Positions 1-11,387 of a DNA stretch of 64,000 nucleotides are shown piece by piece; within the stretch, counting starts at the first letter, position 1; each line of letters begins with the position of its first letter. The DNA comes from [Phialemoniopsis] sp. UDSM-2020. Lineage: Eukaryota; Ascomycota; Sordariomycetes; Thyridiales; Thyridiaceae. The translations under genes were made by a program, and so were the position numbers. The stretch spans positions 248,001-312,000 of the forward strand of contig JAEILZ010000002.1 in the NCBI GenBank assembly GCA_018873225.1, read 5' to 3'. Below the pieces are notes generated by a model. The model worked only from the letters and a program-made list of their open reading frames with translations, made no database searches and was not told the DNA's origin.

Positions 1-515
1 TCCCGTTCCATCTTCTTCCCGACAGACTGGAGGTTGATCCGAACTCCCCGGACGCCCAGCTCATGCCATTCCCGCAAGGTCGATCGTTCGATGAGATCCG
101 GGTCAAATGCCACCACTCCTCGACCGCGGCTTGGTCCCAACTCTTTCAGAGCATCCAGAACGCACGAGTTGTCTGTCGCGTAGCAGGAGGGCTGCACCAC
201 CACGATGTTTTTGATGCCGATCGAGGACTCGAACGACAGGGCGGCCTCCAGTGTGTATCGTTCCTTCAATGTGTAGTGTGCTCTTGAGTAGTTCGGGTAT
301 CGTACGCCGTCCATGATATGCATGTGGGAATCCCATGATCCCGGCGGCATGCGATTCCTGACCGCATCGTTGCGCAGTGCTGCTGTCGTGGAGAAAGGAG
401 CGGAGGGACGGGCGCGAATGAAGCGAGGCAACAGACCCAGTACCTGACTGATGGTCCGGTTCAGGCCTGTCGATATGGTCTGCAACCAGCTCAAGATTAG
501 CTTTTGCAAACTCAT
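1..515 (-). CDS. Amidohydrolase-related protein (family 2 type), 3' part beyond the window edge
   Basis: Reading leftward from the ATG at 513-515 the frame is open for 171 codons and runs off the left edge, so only the N-terminal part is seen. The His-x-His metal motif DSHMHI appears near residue 62; about 45 residues on comes IVVVQPSCYATDNSCVLDAL and then RGVVAFDP. This order is typical of amidohydrolase family 2 (TIM-barrel metal hydrolases and decarboxylases of the ACMSD group). The first 49 residues hold several Arg and many Ser/Thr but no Asp or Glu, so a mitochondrial presequence is possible (inference). Substrate cannot be told from this fragment. A further intron or another start is possible, but no splice signal is needed in the visible part. 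It is transcribed away from the sugar permease at 1261, so the two share the 745-bp gap between them. Confidence 0.75.
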   Translation of the reverse strand, partial: MSLQKLILSWLQTISTGLNRTISQVLGLLPRFIRARPSAPFSTTAALRNDAVRNRMPPGSWDSHMHIMDGVRYPNYSRAHYTLKERYTLEAALSFESSIGIKNIVVVQPSCYATDNSCVLDALKELGPSRGRGVVAFDPDLIERSTLREWHELGVRGVRINLQSVGKKMER

Positions 516-1260
516 GATGCTGAAACGCTGGCTATGTTTGCAAGCAGGAAAGAGTCATTGTCAAAAAAAAAAACAATGAAACAAAAAAGGCCAAGGGGGA
601 GAAAAGATGCAAATGAATGTGGTGAAGGTCAGAGAGCCTACTAAGCTTCAACGTACCATGCCAGCGTTGCACTGCATCAAACGATCTTCATTGCCGTTGC
701 TTAATGCCACTTCCCGTGCATGCCACCCGTTCCGTTTGATGTGGCGACAAAACAATGCGTACGGAAGTTCACCGAGTCTAAGCACTGGGACCAGAGACTA
801 CCAGAGACTGAGTGGGTCATCAGTGCCGACTCCCCGGCCTAGGCTCGGTCAAGTTCCGTGTGGCCTCGAGAGAATGGCTCCACTTTGGGTAAAAGATCGG
901 TCGAAGAGACATCGTGACTGTCGCACCGCATGCGCTGTCAGATTTTCGCAATGCTACATCGTCCCTCGAAACACCAATAGTAGACATGTGAATCTCTTTC
1001 CTTCTTCATTGGTTTCTAGTTTCATCATCAAACATTTCCCCGCAAGCCGGTCCCTGGAACTCGGTCTCCCCACATTGTGGGCAGGCAAGACAGGCGGTCG
1101 TCTATAAAGAGTCGACGATCCTGCACTCTTTAGGCTCATTGAAGCAGGACTCATCACCTTTTTGCTTTTTCTTCTCTGTGTCGACCGCAGCATTGGGCTA
1201 CCCGTACCTAGAAAACCTTGCCGCAAGAAGCTTTCTCTCACCCATTGTTTCCGGATCAGA
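516..1260. other. Divergent intergenic region (amidohydrolase / sugar permease)
   Basis: No convincing gene. It holds an A-rich tract near 566-590 just upstream of the leftward amidohydrolase and a TATA box near 1103 for the rightward permease. The open frames inside it have no family features. Confidence 0.6.
1103..1108 (+). promoter_or_regulatory. TATA box of the sugar permease
   Basis: TATAAA lies 153 bases before the ATG at 1261. No other ATG occurs between it and that start, which supports the chosen start codon. Confidence 0.55.
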
Positions 1261-2930
1261 ATGTGGGGTCTGAACGCGTACTACCTCCTGACCATCGTGG
1301 TCATAGCCTGCGGCGGCATTCCCAAAGGTGAGCATTGTCCTCAATGAATGGCGTTATTTAAGCCCTACTAATCAAGATGTTTCAAGGCTACGATGAAGGC
1401 GGGTTCAGTGCCTCGGTGGGACTAAAATCCTTCCAACACGACTTCGGGCTCGACTCGGCGATATGGAAGAACGATCCCAGCGGGCTGGCGAGCAGAAAGG
1501 CCAATATCTCTTCGTTTGGTGTCCTGGGTGCTGCTTTCGGGGCTATGATCGCAGTCGCTATCTGTGACAGACTCGGCCGGCTGCGGTCATGGCAGATCTT
1601 TGCATCGGTGTGGATGTCCGGCTTGTTCATACAAATATTCTCCTCAGGAATACTGGGCGCCATGCTATTCGCTCGTATCTGGGGTGGCATTGGGGCTGGA
1701 GGTCTGACTGTCGTCGCGCCATTGTATCTGTCAGAGATTGCACCAGCCAAGTCTCGAGGTACGGTTTTCAGCATGTACATGGTTGCACTGCTGTCCTTCC
1801 TCTCACTCGGTAAGCCACCCTCCCACTGTAGGAAGACGCTTGGAAGGGTATTACTGACACACGATTTCTCAGGCTTCTTCATCAACTATGCCGCCAACGC
1901 AACTCTTGCCTCGACCCGCATGCAGTACCGACTCGTGATGGCCATTCCCTTGATCCCGGTGGGGCTCGCCTTTCTTTGCACCTTCGCCCTGCAGGACACC
2001 CCTCGTTGGCTCATGTCCAAGGATCGATCCGAAGAAGCACTCGAGGTTCTGTCTCGCCTCCGTGGAGCCAAGGCGGAGGAACTCGGCCACGAGTACGAAG
2101 AGATCCAAGTGCACATCCGGGAGAGAGAGCATGCCCTGGCAGGTACCTCGATCTGGGCTCTCGTCAAAGAGGTCGCCACAACCCCGTCCTACCGCGAGCG
2201 GTTCCTTCTCGGCGCGGCCATGCAGACGATTGCGCAGTGGTCCGGCGGTAACGGCATCACGTATTACATCCCAGAGATTTTCAAGTACGCTGGCATCGTC
2301 GGCGACAACACATCTCTCATCACGAGCGGCGCCTACGGCATCGTCAAGCTCGTTTTCACCATGCTCTTCACCTGGGGCCTCGTCGACGTCTTCGGCCGCC
2401 GCCCCTGCTTCACGGTCGGCCTGTTCCTGCAGTGCATCACGCACATCTACATGGCGGTGTACATGTCGCTCTTCCGCGACGGCGGCAACAAGTCGGCGAG
2501 CGACGCGGCCATCGCGTCGGTATTCGTCTACGCCGTGGGCTGGTCCGTCGGCCTGTGCACCGTGCAGATGCTCATCGGCACCGAGATCTACCCGACGCGC
2601 ATCCGCAACGTCTGCTACGCGACCAACATGACGATCCACTGGTTCTTCCAGTTCGCCGTCGTGCGCGTCACGCCCAACATGTTTGTCAGCCTCGACATCT
2701 GGGGCGCGTACGTCTTTTGGGCGTGCGTCTGCGGCGCCGGCCTGGTGCTCCTGTGGCTCTGGGTGCCCGAGACCAAAGGCGTGCCGATGGAGAGGATGGA
2801 GGAGCTGTTTGCTGAGCGGTGGTTCATGGGATGGCGGGCCAAGGTCGACTTGACGGTCACGGATCCTGTGGTCCTAGAGAAGAGACACTCGCTCGAAAGG
2901 GGCACTAGCTGTACTGTTGAAAGAGCATAG
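1261..2930 (+). CDS. MFS sugar permease (sugar porter family)
   Basis: Exons 1261-1327, 1387-1809 and 1873-2930 give 515 residues, near the usual length for fungal sugar porters with 12 membrane spans. The first junction yields GGIPKGYDEGGFSAS, a stretch typical of this family; the nearer AG at 1376 sits too close to the branch site TACTAATC, so the AAG at 1386 is used. The second intron is 63 nt, a multiple of three and without a stop, so a retained-intron form would stay in frame with 21 extra residues. Family marks: DRLGRLR in the loop after span 2, a QDTPRWL variant of the PESPRWL motif after span 6, and VPETKGVPMERMEELF at the end. It presumably imports a sugar or related polyol by proton symport at the plasma membrane; substrate is unknown. 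Confidence 0.88.
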
Positions 2931-3590
2931 AATTGACGTTGCAAGATGGTACAAAGCGATCATAGAGCGCGTCTGATAGCACCTCAACATGTCCTGTAAA
3001 TACAACTGCTAGGGGATCTAGCTAGCAATACCAGTGGGCGCGCCCTCGTTGCCATCAAGGGGTTCGGCCAAGTCTCTTGAGATAAGGGCCCATGAAGCCA
3101 AGTACCTAATCTATAACAAAGAACTCCCTTCAAAAAGAAAGTTCATTCTCCAAGTCCACCACTTCGCTATTCAATGTCTGCGTGTTGTTGATGATGTTTC
3201 GACCCCACCGAGGCACGGCGATATCGGATCTGGCGTCGCTGCTAGCGCTGCCAAGTCGTGATGGTGACCCACTTTGAACCTCACAGCTTTTGCGCGATTT
3301 TACCTCGCCGCCCCAGTTGACCACTTTAGCGAAGCCGCGAAGCACCACTACAGCGCATGCGCAGGCACAGCCTTACGACCCCAGACTTTGTTGAACCCCT
3401 GGCTAAGCACGGCGGCTGAAAGTGGCCCTTGTTGAAGATCTCTTGGATACACCCGTCCATCACGAGCCAGCCTACCCGGTGGCAGGCAAAGGTCAGCCAT
3501 TGAAATCACCGGAACCGGAGCGGGGCAAGGATTTCTGCGTCCGATCTTTCGGCTGGAGGACGCCCGGTGTGTGCTTTCATCGCCCGCAGG
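2931..3590. other. Intergenic region before the cutinase-type regulator
   Basis: Contains the 3' end of the permease transcript and the promoter of the regulator at 3591. I see no repeat, RNA gene or supported coding region. Confidence 0.5.
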
Positions 3591-5970
3591 ATGTCCGGCG
3601 TGAACAGATGGAATGATGGGCGAGCGAAGCGGGCTTCGGCCGCTTGCAGCTCGTGCCATGACAGGAGGGTCCGATGTGATGCCTCAAGGCTAGGCATGCC
3701 TTGCTCCAATTGCAAGCTCGACGGCCGCACCTGCACCATGCGCGACGGCGTACGGAAGAAGGCGGTCCCAGAGTCCGTCGACAGGCTGCAGAGCCTCGAA
3801 GCGAAAGCTCTCCAGGGAGCGCAGAAGAGACCACGGAGCCATCCTCAACCAGTGCCACAGCCACAGCTACAGCCCATATCGATCCAGATATCACCGCCGT
3901 CCACCACACCGAGCGAATCATCTGTGCCACATTCGGAGGCAGTTCCGATGGTTGCCCAAGCGCCTGTCGAGCCCGTTCACTTCTACGGCGAGCCTGGCGT
4001 GCTCTTCTTCTACCACCGCTGGCTGTCACTCGACAACTTCTCCAACCTGAGTCAGACCGAGGCCAAAATGCTTGAGAAGAGCGGCTGTCTGCATGTCCCC
4101 AGAGACCCAGCCCTTGGCGAATTCATGCACCAGTACTTCCTCAATGTCCACCCTGGCCTGCCCGTCATCTCGGAAGCCGACTTCTGGAGGGCCTACAAGG
4201 GCGACCAGACCGCACCCAAGATCTCGCTCTTTGTCTTTCATGCCATGCTCTTTGCGGTCTGCCCTTTCATCCCGCCGGCCGTCCTCAAAGGTGTCGGCTA
4301 CGACGACGTCGCACAGGCCCGGCAGTGCTTCTATTCCAAGGCCAAGTTCCTCTATGACCTCAACGCCGAAGTTGGTCCGTTGGCAAAGGCACAAGGATCT
4401 GTCCTCCTAACCTATCAATTTTCTTTCAACACAACCCATGCGAGCCGGCGGTGGCTCAGGGCAGCCCGGCAGAATGCACAGCTATACTTCAGTCGCCGGT
4501 CTGATCAATCCCCGGCAGTAGGGACCGAGAGGCGCCTCTGGTGGTCAATCTATCTCCGAGACAGAATGACATCCCTCGGCTTACGCCGATCGCCCCAGGA
4601 CAGCAGCTACGGGATCGCCTTCCCAGAGGAAGAAGACTTCAAAGAGGAAATCAACGATTCTGCCGTTTACGACACTGAAACGAAGTTACAGCATGCCAAG
4701 ATCTTTCACCTGCACTGTCGGCTGGCGAGTGTCTTGACCACAGTACTTTCGGCGGCGTATCGGCAAGCTTCGCAGCCATCAGTCTCCTCAGAACTCTGCG
4801 AGGACAGGAAGAAGGAGGTGGAGGAAGCAAAAGCTCAGCTCGCCAGCTGGAAAGAAGTCGCGGATTCCCATCTGCCTTTTACATCAGAAAAAGGGAGGGT
4901 ACACCGCCTTGTGCGCCTTTTCTCTGACTTGCCATATATCTACTACCAGTAAGTTGCTTTCATAGATGCATTCGACTTCCCATGGCGTTGCTAACTGCTA
5001 TTCAGTGCCGGCTTGGTCGCCCTGTATCATCACGAGTGCTCACTAGTCGACGCCTTCGAGGGTCTCAAGATCAGCCAGGACGAGAAAAGCATTGACAAGA
5101 TTGGAGAAGACATCGAAAAGTCCAGTCAGGAGATCACCAAGCTCGTTCGAAGATGCATCGCGCATGGATTCGCGCAACACCTTCCGATCCCCGTGTCAGT
5201 GACTTCCCAACTCCCATACCAGGACAGCCTTGCTAACACTCTAGAACAGTTTCACCTGCGTAGCAATGCCCTACCTCCTCAATTCTCTCGACGCTAGGCT
5301 GTCGTCTGCCATTCTCCCTGCCGCGGATGAAGACGACAGCCTCGGCTACTACGAGGAGCTCATGAGCTCCTACAACAACCGCTATGGCGTCGGTAGCATG
5401 CTGCAAGTCTTCGACCGAGTTCTTTCCTTTGCAGGCATATCCACAAAATCGTCGTCGACAAAGCGCCTTAAGTCGCAAAGTGCATCAGACGTCGCCAGCG
5501 CCGCGGAATCTGCGCCGGTGTCCTGGCCGTACGTCAAGAGTTGGCGCGAGCTATTCGTCCGCCAGCCGCGCATCTATCTCCACATATCGCTTGCGCTCGA
5601 TTACGCATTTGGCAGAGGAGACACAGCGGAAGAGAAGGGTGTCTCTGCTATCACTGAATTTTGCGAGGACTCGGACGGGACTTCGGGAGACTTCGGACCT
5701 ATGGGCTCGGTACGCAGCCAAGACGCCTACGGGCCTTACGGGACCAATGGTGACATGTATAGCATTGGCGCTATGCCGTTCGACTTGGCGTATGACGTTG
5801 CCGAGGTGGACAACATTACTCCTGAAAATGGTGTTGGGAGTTCGGAGACGGGCAGGGTCGTGGAGGGGAGCCCAGATGGCTCGGATACAAAGTTGCCGGA
5901 GAGTTTTACGACCGATCTGGGCTGGGCAGGTGATTTATTTGATGATATGTTTCAGATACTGCCAGCCTAG
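3591..5970 (+). CDS. Zn2Cys6 transcription factor, cutinase-regulator (CTF1-beta) type
   Basis: Exons 3591-4948, 5006-5194 and 5250-5970 give 755 residues. Both introns have clear branch sites (GCTAAC, GCTAACAC). The zinc cluster is at residues 19-48 with spacing C-x2-C-x6-C-x8-C-x2-C-x6-C. A proline/glutamine-rich linker follows, then the fungal transcription factor middle homology region, with EFMHQYFLNVHPGLPVISEA and later WLRAARQNAQLYFS and RRLWWSIYLRDRMTSLGL, wording typical of the cutinase transcription factor 1-beta group. The in-frame start at 3591 is the first ATG. The C-terminal tail is acidic and Gly/Ser-rich, as in activation domains. It converges on a cutinase gene 212 bases away, which makes cutinase or fatty-acid control an attractive guess, but no binding site was identified. 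Confidence 0.87.
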
Positions 5971-6182
5971 GATGGGACGGCTAGGTGACAGGGAAATCAG
6001 ATAACACGAAAAGGTGGTCAAGCATTTGCATCAAGGCGTAAGGTCGGATTTATACATGATAGCGAGAACAATCTAGGTACAAAGTTATCTGTCTCTCAAG
6101 CCACGAACGCCGCGCATGATGTCCTCTATCGTAACTACACCTCAGTCTCGTCAGTCTACCAGCTCCTGGTCAGTCACATCCT

Positions 6183-7216
6183 CTACAGCATCGCAAATCC
6201 AAGGACAACCGCAGCCGCAAACGCAACAGTCGCCACAATCGGCGCCCGCTCACTCGCCGCAGAGTCCGGCCCATTCTGAGCGCCGTTATTACCACCGCTG
6301 CTGCTGCCATTCCCCGACGACGCGCCTCCGTTGCGGAACTGCTCGACGACAAACCGCACCACCTCGGCGCCGTACTTTTGGACGTAGCTCAGGTGCGCCT
6401 TGGAGTCGATGTACAGGCCGACGTCGCAGTACTGGTCGCCCGTGTCGCAGTAGGAGCGCACGCGGCTGCCAAGCGCCTCGCAGGCCGAGTAGTCGGACTT
6501 GGAGAAGAGGCCGCTGCCCGTGTTGTTGGTGCCCGGGGCGCCGCGGGTGCCGCGCACGAAGGGCAGGTCGTTGCGGCTGGAGGGGTCGCCGAAGAGGACG
6601 ACGGCGACGACTTTTAGGGAGTCAGCTTTCACTCGGTCGGAATGGGATTTTGGGGTTTGAGAAGTAAAGGGGGGGGGCTGACCGTTCTTGGTGACATCTG
6701 GGGATAGGGGCTGGCATTCGGCTAGTAGCTTCTCCGGGTCCGCGACACCGGCTGTGATGGGCCAGGCGGGCGGCATGCCGCAGAAGTTGTTGGTCGTGGC
6801 TTGGGCACCCTGTCCGAGAGACGGCTAATTAGCTTTTTCCATCGCGTCGTGGGGATTAATAGAACATTTCTTACCCCGGAGTACCCAAAGACGGCCATCT
6901 TGGAGTCCGGGCACGCTTTGGCATAGCTCGTGATGGCGTTCCTCACGAACATGGTGCCGTTGTAGATTGATCTGAAGTAGTTTGGGTTATCCAGGCTGGC
7001 CGGGTACGTGTTGGACTCGTACGCGGACCCCGGGACCTGGGCGGCGATGGCCTTGACCAGCTCTCCCGTGACGCCGGGGCCCATGGGCTCGTTCGTGCCG
7101 CGGGAGACGAACATCTTGAGGCCCTTGGCGCATTTGACGCCCGAGGTCAAATCCTCGGCAGTGGCCGACTGCGTGCCCATGACGGTGGCGAGGGCCAGGG
7201 CAAGGTGGAAATACAT
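6183..7216 (-). CDS. Cutinase-family serine esterase (CE5), probably GPI-anchored
   Basis: Leftward exons 6875-7216, 6683-6809 and 6183-6610 give 298 residues. The N-terminus is a signal peptide (about residues 1-20). Joining exon 1 to 2 creates GYSGGAQATTNN with nucleophile Ser113; Asp215 lies in YCDTGDQYCDVG and His229 in SKAHLSYV, completing the cutinase triad. The VVAVVLFGDPS strand is restored by removing the 72-nt second intron. Eight cysteines lie in positions expected for disulfides in this family. After the catalytic domain comes a Gly/Ser/Asn-rich spacer and a hydrophobic end (about 20 residues) without a charged tail, fitting a GPI signal, which is unusual for a freely secreted cutinase. 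It would cleave cutin or other ester polymers at the cell surface; acetylxylan esterase activity is the main alternative. Confidence 0.88.
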
Positions 7217-8397
7217 GTTTGCAGGCTGAAGAGCAAAGAAAAGCGGGAGCCAAATCTTGTGGGAAAATGTGGCCGGATAAATAAAAAGAACCAGAAGAAT
7301 AAGGAAAGAGAACAGATAATGGGGAAATTACAGTTCAAAAACACCAGCTCTGGGCTGCGTGCCCTGTTGATAATGTTGAACAAGTCTTTCATCTCCGGCA
7401 TCAAGATGAAAATACTACACATTTTCGGCCTATGCCAATTAGGAAATCAGAAGTATCAGTCCTAGCGAAAATAGACGCGCACGGTACCTGGATGCACATG
7501 TGGGTGATCCTTACTCATCGCACTGGATCTTGGCGCTGCCACGGCCCGCATCAAACGGCTCCCCAGATCTTACCAACAACGGCTTTGCATGGTGAGGCTC
7601 AAGGACTCCCCAGCACTCAGCACGCGGCACGCAGTGTTAGTGACGTCTTAGCGGCGGCCGCCTCGTTGCAGGAAATCAGGCCGTTGCACCGAGGGTGGCC
7701 ATGCAGTCGCAGCAGTGTTCATTGGGGTTGATGGGTGCCGGTGAGAACGAAATGTCGTTACTCAGCCTCCTCGCTGTCTACAGGTACGTAAGTACGATGC
7801 AGGATATCAATACTGTCTGTAGCCAGCCTAATAAGAAACAATGTCCGACACGCAAACGGCGCGTACCGAGACCTGTATGGCAATGTTGGCAGTCACAGAA
7901 TCAATCAGCATTTTCAAGAGGAGAATGAGGCTTTGGGATCATTAATTGTGTTTTCATGAATACAAAGTTAGTCTCACTGCTGAATGACTCGCTCTTTGAT
8001 GCTTCTCGTCCTTTGATGAGAACCACTGGATTAATTCATTTGCAAACAAAACCTTGAGGCCGTCATGTAGGAAGCCGGTGATGAAGATAGCGACAAGGTT
8101 CGGATAAGGACCCTGCTCGCTCCTAATAATAACCTTATTAGAACCTTAGCGATTTCATTTACTTGATCCGGTAAAAGCCCCAGTGGCTCATTGTGGATCA
8201 TCCATCGCTGGACGGATTTGACACGCCCTCCACTCGCAATCCTGCCGAGCCATGATCCTTCGGAAAAGGATATTCCAACTTTACCAGGTGCCCGATGTCA
8301 TCACCGCAACCTTAATTTCATCCAGGTCCACTCCTGCGTCGACGTCGGTGCACCCATCCGCCTCCGCCTGCTTACCCAACAGTGCCTACCGACCGCG
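7217..8397. other. Intergenic region, divergent promoters
   Basis: Lies between the leftward cutinase and the rightward regulator. An AT-rich stretch follows the cutinase start (about 7220-7400). No gene, repeat or RNA was recognised. Confidence 0.5.
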
Positions 8398-9971
8398 ATG
8401 GTGGGCGTTCGGCGCAACCGCCCCTGCGAGGCCTGCCAGAGGAGAAAGAGAAAGGTGGGTTTGCCGTGGGTCCAGCCCGCTAACCTCCCCCGAGAAAGAC
8501 GTCAGCCCTCTTGCTAACTTAGCTGCCAGTGTGACGAGCTGAAGCCGTCCTGCAGCTCATGTCTCCGCTTCGGCACAAAGTGCGTCGGCAGCGGCGTCAA
8601 GCGGTGGACCTTTTTGCCGTTTGACAATGCTGCTGACCAACAGCAGGGCGGCGGCCCGGGCGCGGATGCCGGGACCCGGCTGCCCCTGACCAGGCCGCCG
8701 CCGAGCAGCAAGGCGACCACCACGGCCGCGGGCTTCGTGCACATCCTCGAGGTCAAGGATGTGCGGTACGGCCTGCTTGCCTTTGGCGGGAACATCATGA
8801 CACAGCTTCCCGCCCAGCTGGGCTCCAGTCCGGAGCTGGACACGGTTACGTCTGCCCTGGTCTCGCTGTACAACTGTCACCAGTTCAATCACTCCAAGGT
8901 GCAGGCATTATCACGGTATGGGAAAGCCCTGGCGGCGACGAGAAAGGTGCTGGAGACGCCGGGATCGTCACCGCTATTGACGATGCAGATGATGTTTGTA
9001 ATGTTTCTCTGCCAGGTATGAACGATATTCCCTCGCAGTCGAGCGACATGCGAATTGTCCCATGGACCCAGCTGACAAAAATTCCACAGTCATTAGTTGA
9101 TCGCAGACATGCGGACTGGCACAGGGTGATGGTCGCCCACGTCTTCCGCAACGCGGTGCTCCAGGGCACGGCTTCCCAGATAGATACTTCAGACATTCAC
9201 GGCCTTTGCCAAGTAGCGGTATGGGCAAGTCTACGCGACGCAAACCTCAAACTAGACTCGTGGTTCTGGACCATCCACGGCTCCTGCACCCCTCCCCGGC
9301 CCAACAAGTACCACCAGGGCCAGTCCCTGCACAGCCTGCAGGCGACCACGATCGCAGAGGCCGCGGCCTACCTGCGCGACCCGGGAAGGCACGTCGAGCA
9401 GCTGCGCTGCATATACAAGCTCGTGCGCCTCGAGAAGCCCATGATCCGCCAACTAAACGATTTCGCGAGGGCCGAGGCGACGTGTCCGGCGACGGGAAAG
9501 GCGAAGCCCACGAGCCTGCGCCAGTCGTACCTGCTGCCCTGGAGCGCAATGTTGGCGCTTGAGGCCGTGCTCAACAACGTCCTGCGCGTATATGATGCAG
9601 ATGTTAGTCTTGTCGCCGACGCGCGCAAGTGCTACGCCGAGGCGCTCGATATGGCGCGGCAGTGCGACGACTTGCGGCCGTTTGGGTCGGCTTTCCTGCC
9701 CGACGGGCTCAAGGCTGTGTGGGCGGCTACGACGGATACGGTGGTCGATACGGAGATGGAGGGGATACTGCGGGAGCATGAGAAGGATGTCTCGGGGGCG
9801 GATTATGTCGGCGAGGCGATGGATATTAGGAGGCGGCTCAGGCTGATTGGGGAGCAGCACCGGATGGAGCTGTTGAAGCAACAGCAAAGACTTTATAAGG
9901 GTGGGCAGACACGGATGAGTTGTGATGCAGAGGATGGGGAAATTGGTGGTCCGCAGTGTGTCATCCTCTAG
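8398..9971 (+). CDS. Zn2Cys6 transcription factor, no pathway assigned
   Basis: Exons 8398-8454, 8530-9015 and 9090-9971 give 474 residues. The first intron splits the zinc cluster: Cys10, Cys13, Cys20, Cys27, Cys30 and Cys37 fit the canonical C-x2-C-x6-C-x6-C-x2-C-x6-C pattern once exons are joined. Downstream, GKALAATRKVLETPGSSPLL and LCQVAVWASLRDANLKLDSW resemble the short fungal regulators (about 450-550 residues) that carry only a DUF3468-like tail rather than the full middle homology region. The C-terminus ends in GPQCVIL, close to a CaaX-like signal, probably by chance. It converges with the BIM1-like gene 334 bases on. No target can be named. Confidence 0.83.
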
Positions 9972-10305
9972 AACAGATGCCGATATGTACAACCTTACTA
10001 CGAACTTCACATAAGCAACAAAAGCATTCGTGTCGTTGCAGTCGCGAAGGCCCCAATGGGTTTTATTCACGAGATGATGCATCGAGAACAATGTTCACTT
10101 TATCGTACGTAGGTTGTGCTTGTAATCATTCTTCATCATATTTGTATGGACGGTTTGTAGGCGAACACGGTATCCGAAGGTCCCTCCGGATCCGAAACTG
10201 ATGCGGTTCTGAAGATCAACCAACCTTGGTTCTAGCTTTGTCAAGCTAATTGATGCCCATCAAATCACGTCGTTCTGACGATCACGATAGCGAATGGTGC
10301 TTACT
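9972..10305. other. Convergent 3' intergenic region
   Basis: Shared 3' flank of the rightward regulator and the leftward BIM1-like gene. Nothing recognisable beyond AT-rich 3' sequence. Confidence 0.5.
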
Positions 10306-11387
10306 TTACTTGTTACTGGGTCTCAGGTTGTCCAGCTCAATGCTCGGCTCGCTCGCAGCAGGTGCGTTCTTGTTCTTGAACTGGTCCTCCCAGGCGACGC
10401 CTCGCATAGATCGACTCTGGCGCAACTTGTGCTTGAGGTGCTGGTTGCGGCGCCAGAGCAGTCCTACGGCAACGATCAGAGAAAGACCGCCGACACATCC
10501 GACTACAGTACCAGCGATAGCACCTCCCGACATCTTGCTACCGCCGCCGCCGCCGATGGACGGCGCCGGGGTGGCAGACGGAGAGCTCGTAGCAGCAGGG
10601 CCGCTGCTTCCAGAGCCGGCCGTCGTGGAAGATTCGGACTTGGGCAAGGTAGCGTTGAAGCAGGGGATGGTAGTCTTGAAGTCGGTGGTGGCGACGTAGG
10701 CGACGTCGGCGCAGGCGTAGAAGGTCTGGTTGAAAGGGTTGTCGAACTGCGCGATGTACTTGATCTGAAAGGTGGCCTTGCTGCCGGCTGTGACGCTGGA
10801 AGGCGGGTCAGGGATGGAGACGCACTCGTGGCCTGGGTCTATGTCGGCCATACGCTCCGGGGTGATGAGGACGGAGAAGTCATCGTTGGACTGAGGGTCT
10901 GTTTATACGTCGTCAGTCAACAACTGCTTCCGGCTTGGTTGTCAAGTTTTCTTTTGCTTGGAGCGAAAGGGAATGTGATGTTGGGTTGACAAAAGACTCC
11001 TCAATCAACAAAGCAAAGGGGTTGTCAGAGGCTTACCATCTTTGTAAGAAATGCCAAGCTGAACGTCGTAGGACTCCTTCTGGTAGACAAGGGCAATGAG
11101 ACCGCCAGCTTATGTCCGAGATTAGCATATGATTCTCCGATGTGATAGGTTTGGAAAGGCTCATGCGTCAATATGCACTCACTCAGGGGGAAATCAGTCC
11201 TGTTTCCAGGGCCCGAAGGCGAGCCGCACGGGGCAACGTTGTCATCGTCGGCGGTCCAGGGACGATCTTGGGGCCACAAGACGGCGCCGGGACCCATGTC
11301 GCTCGGGGTGGTCTGGCCCTGGGCGCAGACGCGCGCGATCAGGGCAGCGCCGCCAAGCAGGGCAACAGTGGGGAGGGTTGCGTACAT
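10306..11387 (-). CDS. BIM1-like (copper acquisition factor-like) surface protein with one membrane span
   Basis: Leftward exons 11183-11387, 11037-11108 and 10306-10898 give 289 residues. A signal peptide (about 1-22) is followed by GPGAVLWPQDRPWTADDDN, APCGS, NRTDFPL, LIALVYQKESYDVQLGISYK and later DIDPGHECVSIPDPP and FYACADVAYV, which I recognise as the fungal family annotated as BIM1-like/LPMO-related domain proteins. Next come a Ser/Thr/Pro-rich linker, a Gly-rich hydrophobic span and a basic stop signal (LLWRRNQHLKHK), so it is a type I membrane protein with a short cytoplasmic tail rather than GPI-anchored. The predicted mature end starts near QGQTT, with no N-terminal histidine, so the copper His-brace of BIM1 and LPMOs seems absent. 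Function is therefore uncertain. Confidence 0.78.

Noticed and set aside
607..1107. Rightward frame of 166 codons upstream of the sugar permease
   Set aside because: No motif, mixed composition, and it occupies the divergent promoter region.
2062..2631. Long second open frames across the sugar permease on both strands
   Set aside because: They are by-products of GC-rich third codon positions; they have no family motifs, and the permease frame explains the DNA.
10294..10989. Rightward open frame of 231 codons
   Set aside because: It lies antisense to the last exon of the BIM1-like gene and is Arg/Ala/Gly-rich, as expected of a shadow frame.
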